Under the pieces are notes generated by a model that was not told where the DNA came from, did no database searches, and saw nothing but the letters and a program-made list of their open reading frames with translations. Of a stretch of DNA of 24,880 nt, positions 8,052 through 16,954 are shown piece by piece (position 1 is the first letter of the stretch; each line of letters starts with the position of its first letter). The stretch lies in assembly GCA_020747015.1 (NCBI GenBank), contig JAGTJM010000147.1:1-24880 (forward strand), written 5' to 3'. The stretch comes from Pyrenochaeta sp. MPI-SDFR-AT-0127 (lineage: Eukaryota; Ascomycota; Dothideomycetes; Pleosporales; Cucurbitariaceae). The translations under genes were made by a program, and so were the position numbers.

Positions 8052-9657
8052 ATGTCTTGGTCTATCATTGTTGCTAAGGCCCTCGTGGCTCTTCTGTCAA
8101 TAATCGCACTTAATGTCGCCTACCAACTCCTTTTCCGCAGACTGAATACCAGTAGACCGCCTATTGTCTTTCATTGGCTGCCCTTCATTGGCAGTACGAT
8201 CCATTACGGCATGGATCCGTATGGATTTTTCTTTTCCTGCCGAAGAAAGGTAAGAGAGGTCCTGTGTTCAATGTCGCAATGATTACTGATTTGCTCTTTC
8301 GTGTTTCATCTAGTACGGTGACATATTTACCTTCATCCTCCTCGGACGCCCGACCACAGTTTACCTAGGTATAAAGGGCAATGAATTCATTCTCAACGGC
8401 AAGCTCAAAGACGTGAATGCGGAGGAGATATACAGTCCTCTAACAACACCCGTGTTTGGATCGGACGTGTGCTATGATTGCCCGAATTCGAAGCTTATCG
8501 AGCAGAAGAAATTCATCAAGTTTGGGCTCTCCCAAGCTGCTCTTGAGGCACACGTCCCCTTAATTGAGAAGGAAGTCCTAGATTATCTGAAAACATCGCC
8601 TAATTTCCAGGGAGTCGTGGGTGAGGTTGATATTTCTGCAGCCATGGCAGAGATTACCATTTTCACTGCTGGGAGCGCTCTGCAGGGAGAGGAAGTACGA
8701 TCGAAACTTACCACAGAGTTTGCGGTCCTCTATCACGACCTGGACAAGGGCTTCACCCCTATCAATTTCATGCTTCCTTGGGCACCTTTGCCACACAACA
8801 AGAAACGCGATGCTGCCCATGCTCGGATGCGTGCCATATATGAGGACATTATCAGCAAGCGAAGACGTGCTGAGGACAAGGGCCCAGAGAAGCTAGACAT
8901 GATCGGAAATCTGATGCAGTGCAAGTACAAAAATGGGCAGCCACTACCGGACAAAGAGATTGCTCATATTATGATCACGCTGTTAATGGCTGGCCAGCAC
9001 TCTTCTTCCTCGATTGGCTCATGGATCATGCTACGCCTGGCCTCTCAGCCAGCTGTCGTCGAGGAGCTTTATCAAGAGCAGCTGGCAAATCTGGAACGAA
9101 CAGGTCCTAATGGCAGTCTTGGCTCCCTGCAGTATAAGGACTTTGATAACCTGCCTCTACACCAGAATGTGATTCGAGAGACGCTCCGTCTCAATTCGTC
9201 CATTCATTCTCTCTTGCGCAAAGTCAAGAACCCGCTCCCGGTCCCGGGCACGCCGTACATTGTTCCTACCTCTCACGTCTTGCTCGCAGCGCCAGGAGTC
9301 ACTGCTCTCAGTGACGAATACTTCCCAAATGCCATGGTATGGGATCCTCGTCGATGGGAGACCCAGACACCTAAGGAGAATGATAAGGAAGATATTGTCG
9401 ATTATGGCTATGGTGCCATGTCTAAGGGAACATCCAGCCCATATCTCCCCTTTGGCGCAGGACGTCATCGCTGTATCGGCGAGAAGTTCGCATATCTAAA
9501 TTTGGCGGTCATTATAGCCACGATGGTTCGCCACTTGCGTTTGTCCAACTTGAAGGGTAAGACGGGCGTGCCTGGAACGGATTATTCATCGCTTTTCTCA
9601 GGACCCATGAAACCGACCAGAATTCGATGGGAACGGCGCGAGGTCAGGTGTGAATAG
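8052..9657 (+). CDS. CYP51: Sterol 14-alpha-demethylase, cytochrome P450 family 51
   Basis: Two exons, 8052-8249 and 8314-9657, flank a 64-base intron (8250-8313, GTAAGA donor, TAG acceptor) and give 513 residues, normal for fungal CYP51. The enzyme removes the 14-alpha methyl of lanosterol or eburicol in ergosterol synthesis and is anchored in the ER by the hydrophobic N-terminus seen at residues 8-27. Signature regions are present: the BC-loop TTPVFGSDVCYDCPN, with Tyr at residue 120 aligning to C. albicans Tyr132; the EQKKF stretch; the I-helix MAGQHSSSS near 291-299; ExxR (Glu355, Arg358); and the haem loop FGAGRHRCIG with ligand Cys453. An upstream non-ATG extension to 7941 is not used, because the MSW start fits the membrane anchor. 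Whether it is the housekeeping copy or an extra A-type paralogue cannot be told from this window. Confidence 0.95.
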
Positions 9658-9964
9658 TCCTTTATTCTGGCGTGTAATTTAGTACGTAATCACCTAGCGC
9701 CTATGATAGAGCATTCATGCATGTGGTCAATTAGATCAGAATAGCAGAGAACAGGAACAGATGTCATAAAAGCACGTATGCTTAAGTTTTTGAAATGAAG
9801 AAGTTTCCGCAAGCTATTGAAAACTCCACCTGCGTAATGAAAGCAAGATAGCGACTACATCGTAATAGAGCAAGACTATGATAATAAATGTACTCAATCG
9901 GCCTAGTAATAGATTTTGAGGTTCAAAACTATCTATCTGATAATCTAGGCTGCTACTTGACTAC
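9658..9964. other. Intergenic downstream of CYP51
   Basis: AT-rich DNA that presumably holds the CYP51 3' UTR. No frame or repeat is supported. Confidence 0.4.
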
Positions 9965-10117
9965 CTAAGCGTTCCCCAGGCTGGCGAGGAGCTGACAGGC
10001 ATTTCCAAACTGCTTTCTGCAGTTGGTTTCCTTCTTCAAAACATCAATCATTTCTGTACCAGCCATTGCCAAGTGTAGAAATTTTAGGATAGCCAATTCT
10101 GTCTGATTTGTTGCCAT
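9965..10117 (-). CDS. Candidate small protein, 50 aa
   Basis: A 50-codon frame runs from ATG 10117 (strong context AGCATGGCA) to TAG 9965-9967. The translation is even in composition and would form helices (TELAILKFLHLAMAGTEMID, then a Lys/Glu-rich turn and two cysteines). It has no signal peptide and no recognised family. It is below the length at which chance can be ruled out, and it could be one exon of a longer gene. Confidence 0.25.
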   Translation of the reverse strand: MATNQTELAILKFLHLAMAGTEMIDVLKKETNCRKQFGNACQLLASLGNA

Positions 10118-10289
10118 GCTTTCATATTGTTGTTGTTATGATGCTAAGATAATTCTTCGCTCACATTCACCTCCACAGCCGAAACTATCACCGCTTGCGG
10201 CCTGCCTCGCCAACGTCATACCACCAAAAACATCTGGGTACTTACTCGCCCTTCGAATCTCAACACCTCTTACACCAACCACGGCCAAT

Positions 10290-10767
10290 ATGAGCGACTC
10301 CTCAATCTCGCTTCCTCTGCTCACTTCGACAACCTCACTCAATGACTTCCATGCTCTCGACTTAGAGCACATGACTCGGCCGGCTTCCGCACTTCCCGCT
10401 CCCATCGTGGACGTCGTTTACGGTCTCACAGTGAAGTACGAGGAGGATAAAGCAAAGAAGAAAGAAAATTTGGGACGCCGCTTCAAGGCGTATCTGGAGA
10501 TATGGATCCTGGAGAGCCTGAGCTTGCTTCCTCGCTGAGTATTTTCCTCAAAAGCTTTTGTATCTGGTAAGTAAGGCGATCTCGTGATCTCCTCGCCTTG
10601 TCTCTTCAGAACGGACAGTAGTTTCCCCTTCTATTTAAAGAACTCGGCTTCAGTTCTCTGGCACTGGCTCGGCAGATGAGTATCCCGAGCCTGTGCTTGA
10701 TACACCGCTGGGTCCAAAGAACCCAATCCGCTGGCGAAGTAAGGACGGACTTAACACTATAACCTAA
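10290..10767 (+). CDS. Hypothetical gene, model uncertain
   Basis: From ATG 10290 an 82-residue frame runs to TGA 10536-10538, Ser/Leu-rich at first and then charged (VKYEEDKAKKKENLG). Just beyond it lies what looks like a second coding part: an acceptor CTTCAG at about 10653, then FSGTGSADEYPEP, VLDTPLGPKNPIRW and a stop at 10765-10767. A perfect GTAAGTAAGG donor sits at 10567 to match, giving an 86-base intron. The stretch before that donor is open only from about 10522 and is one frame away from the 82-residue frame, so the parts do not join cleanly. Either the gene is broken, or an intron was missed, or only one part is real. No family is recognised. Confidence 0.3.
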
Positions 10768-10823
10768 TGAAGACTTTGTAATTCGTGGAGAAAATTATCG
10801 CTGATACACCTAGGTATTTGTGC

Positions 10824-11933
10824 TCATCGCTCTACGCTCCTATTCCGTGGCGTAATGGCGATTGGCATTTCCCAGATCATGGCACCCTCACCGTCCATCT
10901 CGAGTGGCGAAGTGAGTCCCTCCCGTTGGCCAGGCACGGGTTCGTGAACATAGCGATGTATCGAGGTGCTATCCTCGTTTTCTCCCTCAATCACAACGCT
11001 CAAGACATGTCCGCGCTTCCTCGTCAGTATGCCGTAGCCATTGTCTGTCACCGTTTCAACCTCACCCATTCCGCTTGGTGACAATGGGCTCACGGGACTG
11101 TCTCTGCTGAAACGTCTGCTTATCCTGCGGCCTCGCCCACTACCGCTGTTGGCCCGGCTCACGTTGACCGGCGCCGCAACCGTGGCCATGCTTGCTTTCC
11201 ACACCTCGTTGGGGACTCCGGCAGCCGCTTGCTGGATAACTGTGAGCTCGCGCCTCAAGCGACGGATGTACCAGCCCAGAGCGACGAAAATGGACAAGGC
11301 GACGAAAGAAACCCCAATGGAAATGCCAGCTTTTGCGCCTTCAGAGAGCTGCGAGGATGGTGGAAGCAAAGCGAGCGGTGTATCTGTAGGGCTACCATTG
11401 CCAGGAGATTGAGTAGCTGAATTGGGAGGCGCCGGTCGGGAAGTAGATTGTGGGTCCGTACTGACTGGATTCATTGCTGATGGCGGACTGGTCGTAGGCG
11501 CAATCATATTTGTACTCGGAATACTGCTCGTGCTCAAAATTAATTGCGTAGAAGACCTCGCCCAGGGATTCAACCCCTGGTTAGCGTTCATGCTACTTCC
11601 GTCACCGATAGCTCTGCATGCAACCTGGGCTTTCCCAAATGCTTCCACTTGATCCGACCTGACGCAACCTTGCTCGATACACGCCGCTGCCTTGTTGACG
11701 AGTTTTCCAGAGGAGCAATGACACGCAAAATCCGTTTCGTTGACGCAGCCATCTGCAAGAATGCCGTTGACCAAGCATGTTAGGGCACAGGAGGGGAGTT
11801 GAAGTTCTTTGTAAGGGGACTGGCGGGCTGTGATTGAATGGGGTATGGAGGACACCGGATGTATATGTGCCGTGAGCAAAACTGACAGAAGGTACACCGA
11901 ACTGGCTGAGGAGGGCCGAAGTGGTATCCACAT
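10824..11933 (-). CDS. CFEM-domain single-pass membrane protein
   Basis: Intronless frame of 369 residues from ATG 11933. After a signal peptide (hydrophobic about 13-25, cleavage probably near 29) comes a CFEM domain with all eight cysteines, at 49, 53, 63, 71, 73, 85, 90 and 106; the CxC at 71-73 is typical. Asp68 sits where haem-binding CFEM proteins of yeasts place their iron ligand. A Ser/Thr/Pro-rich, probably glycosylated linker (about 112-195) leads to one transmembrane helix (about 202-223), then a basic RRLRREL stop-transfer and a cytoplasmic tail of about 145 residues rich in Ser/Arg. There is no seven-helix part, so it is not a Pth11-like receptor. It resembles surface sensors or wall-linked CFEM proteins; the ligand and function are unknown. 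Confidence 0.88.
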   Translation of the reverse strand: MWIPLRPSSASSVYLLSVLLTAHIHPVSSIPHSITARQSPYKELQLPSCALTCLVNGILADGCVNETDFACHCSSGKLVNKAAACIEQGCVRSDQVEAFGKAQVACRAIGDGSSMNANQGLNPWARSSTQLILSTSSIPSTNMIAPTTSPPSAMNPVSTDPQSTSRPAPPNSATQSPGNGSPTDTPLALLPPSSQLSEGAKAGISIGVSFVALSIFVALGWYIRRLRRELTVIQQAAAGVPNEVWKASMATVAAPVNVSRANSGSGRGRRISRRFSRDSPVSPLSPSGMGEVETVTDNGYGILTRKRGHVLSVVIEGENEDSTSIHRYVHEPVPGQREGLTSPLEMDGEGAMIWEMPIAITPRNRSVER

Positions 11934-12319
11934 TATCGCCGATAGAGTTGCAAGAGAACCTGAGGCCGACTCTTGGTCGTTCTTAAGGGGCGTGGCGGCA
12001 AAGTGGAAAAGGTTTCCTGTGGTTGCGTGTTTCCGCTGGACATCGAGTGCAGCTGGAAGTACGGTTTACTGATGGCAAGTTGTCGTCGCCGTTCCACGGA
12101 GGTTTCTGTTCTGGCGTGAACACCTGATTCTCTTGGATCCACTTGGGATGTGGCGCACTCCGCTCGCGTTCAACAGATTGATTGATGGGTTGATGAGTGT
12201 ATATTGCGATGAGGACGAATTCGTAGGCTGAGCCGCAGTGCCTTCCACATGTGTACGTCGGGCCACGAACCCGACCGTTGGAATGGATGCGAAAGCCTTC
12301 GATATGTACCGGTATGAGG
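11934..12319. other. Upstream region of the CFEM gene
   Basis: This is the promoter side of the CFEM gene. On the minus strand a TATACAC followed by a C/A-rich, G-poor tract at about 12175-12205 looks like a promoter and leader. A minus-strand frame (11983-12429) crosses this leader and is probably not coding. Confidence 0.4.
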
Positions 12320-12632
12320 TTACAAGTTCGCATTATGCCAGTCTCGGCAAAAGGCATTCGCCGGTTTGGAATCTTGAAACATCCCAGACAGCATCCACAC
12401 AATTGGCCCATGTAATGATAGGCGCCCAATCAAGCGTCGAGAAGGCCGTTGGTTTACCGAGAACATGGTCGCATGAACACAGGCGGCCACATTTGGCCCT
12501 CATTCGTCCCGATTAAACGCATATTCTGCATGTCCAGATTGTGACAGATGAATGCCATGAGGAGGCTGCAAGTGTGGCCGAGGTATGGGCATGCGACGCG
12601 AAGAGTATGACGAACTGGATAAATGTATTCAT
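12320..12632 (-). pseudogene. Possible broken small secreted cysteine-rich gene
   Basis: From ATG 12630-12632 the frame starts with a signal-peptide-like stretch (MNTFIQFVILFASHAH) and continues 39 codons to a TAA at 12513-12515. Past this stop the same frame stays open and is cysteine-rich (AKCGRLCSCDHVL) up to a GTAAAC donor at 12457. A possible 85-base intron (12373-12457, AAG acceptor) joins in frame to a short last exon with one more cysteine, ending at 12320-12322. Read this way there are six cysteines after the signal region, with one in-frame stop. It may be a small secreted protein gene inactivated by a nonsense change, or just a chance arrangement: two other frames are also open over part of the region. 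Confidence 0.3.
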
Positions 12633-12945
12633 AGCCTGTCAGTCCACGTGGTTCTCACGTAGTGCCCTTAGTAGAAGAGGCAGCAGTAAAATCGTAGACA
12701 TGTACGGAAAATGAGAAACCATTGCAGGAAAATAGACCGAAAATCATTGTGCGGAGTTGTCCAGCTGCCTAAAACTATGTATTCTGATAATTTGAATCTA
12801 ACCTTACCCTCCGTTTAATCGTGTTCGTTGGAATCTCGTCTCTCATATACATGACATATGTACTTGTGATGGAAAGTGTTTCGTGGGTACGTAAGTATAT
12901 CAAATGTGTGTTGTAAAAGCGTTATGGCCAAGACGTCCTCCGTGC
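12633..12945. other. Intergenic, downstream of the F-box-like gene
   Basis: It contains the presumed 3' UTR of the F-box-like gene and the promoter side of the putative broken gene. No further feature is seen. Confidence 0.4.
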
Positions 12946-15069
12946 TTATTGGATCGCAACTCTCGAATTACTTATCGGAATCTGTTCTGACCCGTCGTTC
13001 GCCTTCGTCCCTGCGAAGGAGGCTCCCGTGTGCGTGCAATCGATGTCCTGGAAGAAACCTTCGCCCTGCTTGTCTAATGTTCTTCCCGGTGTTACCATCC
13101 CCTCTGGCTCTTCCTCATACACCTCCGAATATCCGCCATCAATAGTGACGGCCTCAGTTGGATACTCGTTGATAAGGCTTGCTCTCTTCCAATCCTCTCC
13201 ACCGCCGTAATTGTCGAAGGTGGTGTCTACTTCGTAGTCTGCATCCCAATCTTCAATACTCCCTTCCAGCTCATCCACATCATCTTCCCAAAGATCTTGC
13301 TCCACGCCGCTCAAAAACTCCCAAGTACTCGCCAGTGGCTCCTCCAGTGGTAGAAAGTAGTTCAGAGACTCGTTATCGTTCCCTGTCGAGTCACCCCAGG
13401 CTTCCAGGATCTCGAGACACGGAAAGCCTGCAACCAGACATTGCGCCCAAGGCAGCACGAGGCCTTCCTCGAGCGACAAATCGCCCATCGGGCCAAATTG
13501 CGAGGTAGACGAGCTAACATAAGCATCGCTTATGGTGGAAAGAGGAGACCGAGGGCGGGAGAGACCGAGGTGAGTCAGGTGCGGGAAACGTGGTCTGGTC
13601 ATTGAAGCTCCCGGATCGGAAATGGTCTGACGAGGAGTGTTGGCCATGCCACTTTGTCCATTACCCGTGATTACTTGTGGATCGGCGATGCGAATCGATG
13701 ATCCCGAAGAAATGGCTGCGACACTCTCATCGTAGCCGTGCGACACGTGGCCGAGTACGGCGACCGTCGGTAGATGTAAGGCAATCTTTAAGCGCAACAT
13801 CTCTAGCCTAGAACAGTGCATCCCCAAGCTAAGTAAAGCAGTTGACTCAAGGGCGATAACTGTGCTCGGGTGAGTCTTCAAACTTAATTTCTTGAGAAGT
13901 GGTGCTTGCTTGCAAAACTCCTCAAAGTGAGCACTAGATATTCGTGATCCATCAATGGCGGCTGGTTCTGAGGCAATGAGATTGAGGTCCTGTAATCTGC
14001 AACAACTGGTGGCGAGCTTGACTAGAGTCGCGCCAGAGAGCAATGGGAACGATGACGACGAGGGAAGGTGAGAAGCAAGCTGGCCAACATTGACCTTCAA
14101 TACGTGAAGCTTGGGGCACTGAGAAAGGGCACTGAGAAGATCATCAAGTATGCTGATATCCGAATCCTGAGGGGGCTGGTTTGGGATTCGGGCGACATCG
14201 AATTGAACCTCTTCGATCAATCGGAGGTGGGCAGGCAGAGCGAGAGCAATCTCCGGGTAGCACATGACGTGAAGTCGCTTCAAAGAAGTAAACGAAGAAC
14301 TTGGCGCAGTGGGGCTGGCAAAGAGTGAATGCAGCTGAAGGCCAGGATCAAGGTCAATTTCCAGAACTTCCAGGCCAGGACGGTTGCTCAACCGGGCAAA
14401 GAGCAGGTCCTTTCCAAAGAAGTATGTGTTCTTTATCCGGATTGCTGTGATACTGGGCACCGAGTCAAGTAAGTCGCTCAACACTTGGTTGTGTACAGGG
14501 TGCTGCGAACCGATTGCATCCGGGCCAAAGTGAATGCTGTGCAGGTGCTGGCAAGGCCTCAACAACGCAGGGAGAACGACTTCAGCGATGTACTTTGCGT
14601 CTCCAGTCTGCGATCCTGAGAACTCCAAATGGCTGATTCCTGGATGAAGCAGGCTTCCCAAGCTCTTCCCGTGTGTCCTCCAGTCAACCTCCAGCTCCAG
14701 ATTCTTCAATCTTGGCCACGTCAGGCCTTCCAGGTAGGTGAGGTCCTCCCCATCCTCCAGAGGTGGTCCTAAGACGTACAGTCGCTCTATCTTGTTTGCA
14801 TACCATTGGCGCCGTTCGAGGTTCATCTCCCTTAGTGCCGGAAGGTGCGGATAGCGCCTCCAGAGAATCGATGTGCCTTCCTCGGCCCACAGTTTATTTA
14901 CCAAGACGGAGGGCACCAGTGTAGGGCGGAATTCTAGGAACTCTACGGGCTGATCTGGCCCACGCTGTCGACGCTCCTTGTACTTCATGTCTGAGAGAAG
15001 GCGTAGTATCAGGGAAACAATGCGGTGATCCGCCATGGCATCCGTGGCTGCCATGCTGGCGCCGCCCAT
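12946..15069 (-). CDS. F-box-like / leucine-rich-repeat protein
   Basis: The frame is 707 residues from ATG 15067-15069, chosen over the non-ATG extension to 15120 because the bases between are a T/C-rich leader. The N-terminus (IVSLILRLLSDMKY, then PSVLVNKLWAEEGTSILWRR) has the layout of fungal F-box-like proteins: a short helical start followed by 'xLVNKxWxxxAxxxLWR'. The middle consists of irregular leucine-rich repeats (for example RLKNLELEV, LEVLEIDLD, LHVLKVNVG, LQDLNLIAS, LKKLSLKTH, LEMLRLKIA), giving a solenoid likely to bind a partner. A low-complexity Ser-rich stretch is followed by a strongly acidic C-terminal part. F-box proteins usually bring targets to SCF ubiquitin ligases; the F-box here is degenerate, so that role is tentative. 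No introns are needed. Confidence 0.75.
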   Translation of the reverse strand: MGGASMAATDAMADHRIVSLILRLLSDMKYKERRQRGPDQPVEFLEFRPTLVPSVLVNKLWAEEGTSILWRRYPHLPALREMNLERRQWYANKIERLYVLGPPLEDGEDLTYLEGLTWPRLKNLELEVDWRTHGKSLGSLLHPGISHLEFSGSQTGDAKYIAEVVLPALLRPCQHLHSIHFGPDAIGSQHPVHNQVLSDLLDSVPSITAIRIKNTYFFGKDLLFARLSNRPGLEVLEIDLDPGLQLHSLFASPTAPSSSFTSLKRLHVMCYPEIALALPAHLRLIEEVQFDVARIPNQPPQDSDISILDDLLSALSQCPKLHVLKVNVGQLASHLPSSSSFPLLSGATLVKLATSCCRLQDLNLIASEPAAIDGSRISSAHFEEFCKQAPLLKKLSLKTHPSTVIALESTALLSLGMHCSRLEMLRLKIALHLPTVAVLGHVSHGYDESVAAISSGSSIRIADPQVITGNGQSGMANTPRQTISDPGASMTRPRFPHLTHLGLSRPRSPLSTISDAYVSSSTSQFGPMGDLSLEEGLVLPWAQCLVAGFPCLEILEAWGDSTGNDNESLNYFLPLEEPLASTWEFLSGVEQDLWEDDVDELEGSIEDWDADYEVDTTFDNYGGGEDWKRASLINEYPTEAVTIDGGYSEVYEEEPEGMVTPGRTLDKQGEGFFQDIDCTHTGASFAGTKANDGSEQIPISNSRVAIQ

Positions 15070-15746
15070 GGAAAAGGGCCAAAAGACAAATAAAGGAGAG
15101 ACAAGAATGGAACAAAGCACACTGAAGACAAGAGAGTGAAGGAATCTGGAAAATTACCTACCCACTGCGCCGTACGGAGAATGCAGGCATGTTGATTTTG
15201 GCTGGCATGGCAGTTCTGGCCGCCGGGCAGTGCGACGTGCCGGGCCGCCTATCGAAGATCGCCAGGGGCCGTGGATGCCTGCTAGCCTGTCATTGAAGCC
15301 TCGCCACGGAGACAGTGATATGTGCGAAAATTGCCATGTCGATGGCATGCACTTGGCAGCGAATTGGATCGAGGTTAGCCGTCGAACATGTGAAGGTGCC
15401 ACGAGAGCGCCAGCCTCTGAAGCCACTGGCTTAGTCAAACGACGCCTAGCCATCCTCAGCGACGGACGACGATCGGAGCGTGCACCGGCAGCCTCAACTC
15501 CACACGCTCCGTTCTGTCGGTGATATCGTCCTAATTCCATCTGTCAGGGCTGAGGACGCAGGATGCGCACGAAAGGCGGCACGCTGATTGTAGGACGTGA
15601 TACGGAGTTAACATTGCTACCACTTGATAAAACGCTCACAACGCTCTTTAGGGACTGACCATCTAGCGCTTACCTTCTCCTCACAGACTACATTGGCCAT
15701 TGTACACTTCAAGTCGTGGAGCGAAGAATCACAACAGCTATCCACG
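15070..15746. other. Divergent intergenic region
   Basis: It separates the minus-strand F-box-like gene from the plus-strand oxidoreductase and so holds both promoters. It is GC-richer in the middle (15200-15500), which explains the long opposing frames at 15154-15540 and 15230-15523; neither shows a domain. Confidence 0.5.
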
Positions 15747-16531
15747 ATGCATCTCATCCTCACAGGCGCGACTGGCCTTGTTGGCGCTGCGGTTCTCGAA
15801 AATATGCTCGCCCAACAAAGCATCACTCAAATATCGATCCTCAGCAGACGGCCAGTCAAGATGGCAGAAGGTCACGGGAAGGCCACAGTCATCATCCACA
15901 AGGACTACGAGACGTACGACAAGGGGCTGCTGGAGGAGCTGAAAGACGCCCATGGTGTCGTGTGGGCGCAAGGGGTTTCCCAGAGCGACGTCAGCAAAGA
16001 GTGTGTTCCTCGAGGCATATTTCTCTGCTACAAGAGTGAAGCGCTGACTCTTGAGCTAGAGAGTACGTGAAAATCACACATGACTACCCCCTCGCTGCCG
16101 CACAAGCCTTCTCAACGCTCCATCCCGAGTCGCCCTTTACATTTGTCTACGTCTCTGGGGAGGGCGCGACACAGACACCTGGCATGTTTACGCCCATCTA
16201 CGGGCGCGTCAAGGGTCAAACAGAGACTGCGCTGTTCGACCTCGGCAAGCAGAACCCTATGTTGAAGGTGTACAATGTGCGGCCAGGTGGTGTTGATTGG
16301 CTCAGCCACCCTGAGATCCACCCATTCATTCCACACCAGGCAGTATACAAGAGGGCACTGATCACACCGTTGAACGTTGTGTACAAGAGTATGATGACGC
16401 CGACAAAGCCAATGAGCAAGGTCCTGACAGAGCTTGCCATGTCCAAGGGCGGGCCACTCGAGGGTAGCGATATTGGCATGGAGGGACGGCTGGTGCCGAA
16501 TTCAGCTCTCAGGCGCATGGGAGGGCTTTAA
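15747..16531 (+). CDS. NAD(P)-binding Rossmann-fold oxidoreductase, atypical SDR
   Basis: Two exons, 15747-16000 and 16060-16531, surround a 59-base intron (16001-16059) with GTGTGT donor, CTGAC branch point and CTAG acceptor; the join reads SKEEYVKITHDYPL. The product is 241 residues. The dinucleotide-binding loop is GATGLVG at 7-13, right after the first beta strand (HLILT), and LSRRP at 32-36 is where NADP-preferring members carry basic residues. YVSGEGA (115-121) and YGRVK (132-136) are the places of the SDR Ser and the Tyr-x-x-x-Lys pair. Length and order resemble the HTATIP2-like/NAD-dependent epimerase group. The substrate is unknown. The C-terminus is hydrophobic around 158-175 and has no obvious targeting signal. 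Confidence 0.85.
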
Positions 16532-16954
16532 TTAGGGAGACATGAGCTTCTTTATTTGCTTTTGAATTGCTTTGATATCCAAATTTTATCCTATTTTTAT
16601 GCCCAATAGCCGTTGCATCATAACAAGATTTCTAGTACACCCAAGCCTCGTCTGTGTGATAGTTTTCCCCTGCGAATGACTGCCAGCGTCGGCACATTCC
16701 CTTTGGAATAATTGAATGCTTGATAAGAGCCTCGATAGCGACTGCGCACGTGCGAACGCCATCAGTGCGCGGAACATGACGGCATGTTGGACCCTGGTTC
16801 ACTAGCGGGGTTCGCGTCCCCAGCACGCGTTGTTTCCATCTTGAATAAGTTCAGATGACTTCTTCAGTACTGCCGTGACTACGTGTATTCATGGTCGTCG
16901 CCGATATAATCTGCTCATCGTGGAGATATCAAAAATAAAATTCCAGAATACACC
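16532..16954. other. Intergenic region upstream of the LRR gene
   Basis: A short stem with loop GGGGTTCGCGTCCCC at about 16806-16820 recalls a tRNA T-arm, but the rest of a tRNA is absent. Otherwise only 3' UTR and promoter sequence is expected here. Confidence 0.4.

Noticed and set aside
10116..10289. 58-codon N-terminal extension of the 10290 frame from ATG 10116
   Set aside because: The extension is Cys-rich at first and then Pro/Leu-rich, as translated leader sequence, and overlaps the opposite-strand start at 10117; ATG 10290 is more plausible.
11983..12429. 148-codon minus-strand frame with scattered cysteines
   Set aside because: It crosses the probable promoter and leader of the CFEM gene and overlaps the candidate pseudogene in another frame; no signal peptide or domain.
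15189..15296. 35-codon plus-strand frame starting with a hydrophobic stretch, like a tiny secreted peptide
   Set aside because: Too short, Arg-rich after the hydrophobic part, and inside the same GC-rich region that yields spurious frames.
15154..15540. 128-codon minus-strand frame and the opposing 97-codon frame at 15230-15523
   Set aside because: Both lie in GC-rich promoter DNA, are Arg/Ala/Pro-heavy, mirror each other, and have no domain or start context.
16780..16830. T-arm-like stem-loop GGGGTTCGCGTCCCC
   Set aside because: The loop lacks the conserved A at position 58, and no matching acceptor, D-arm or anticodon arm can be drawn upstream.
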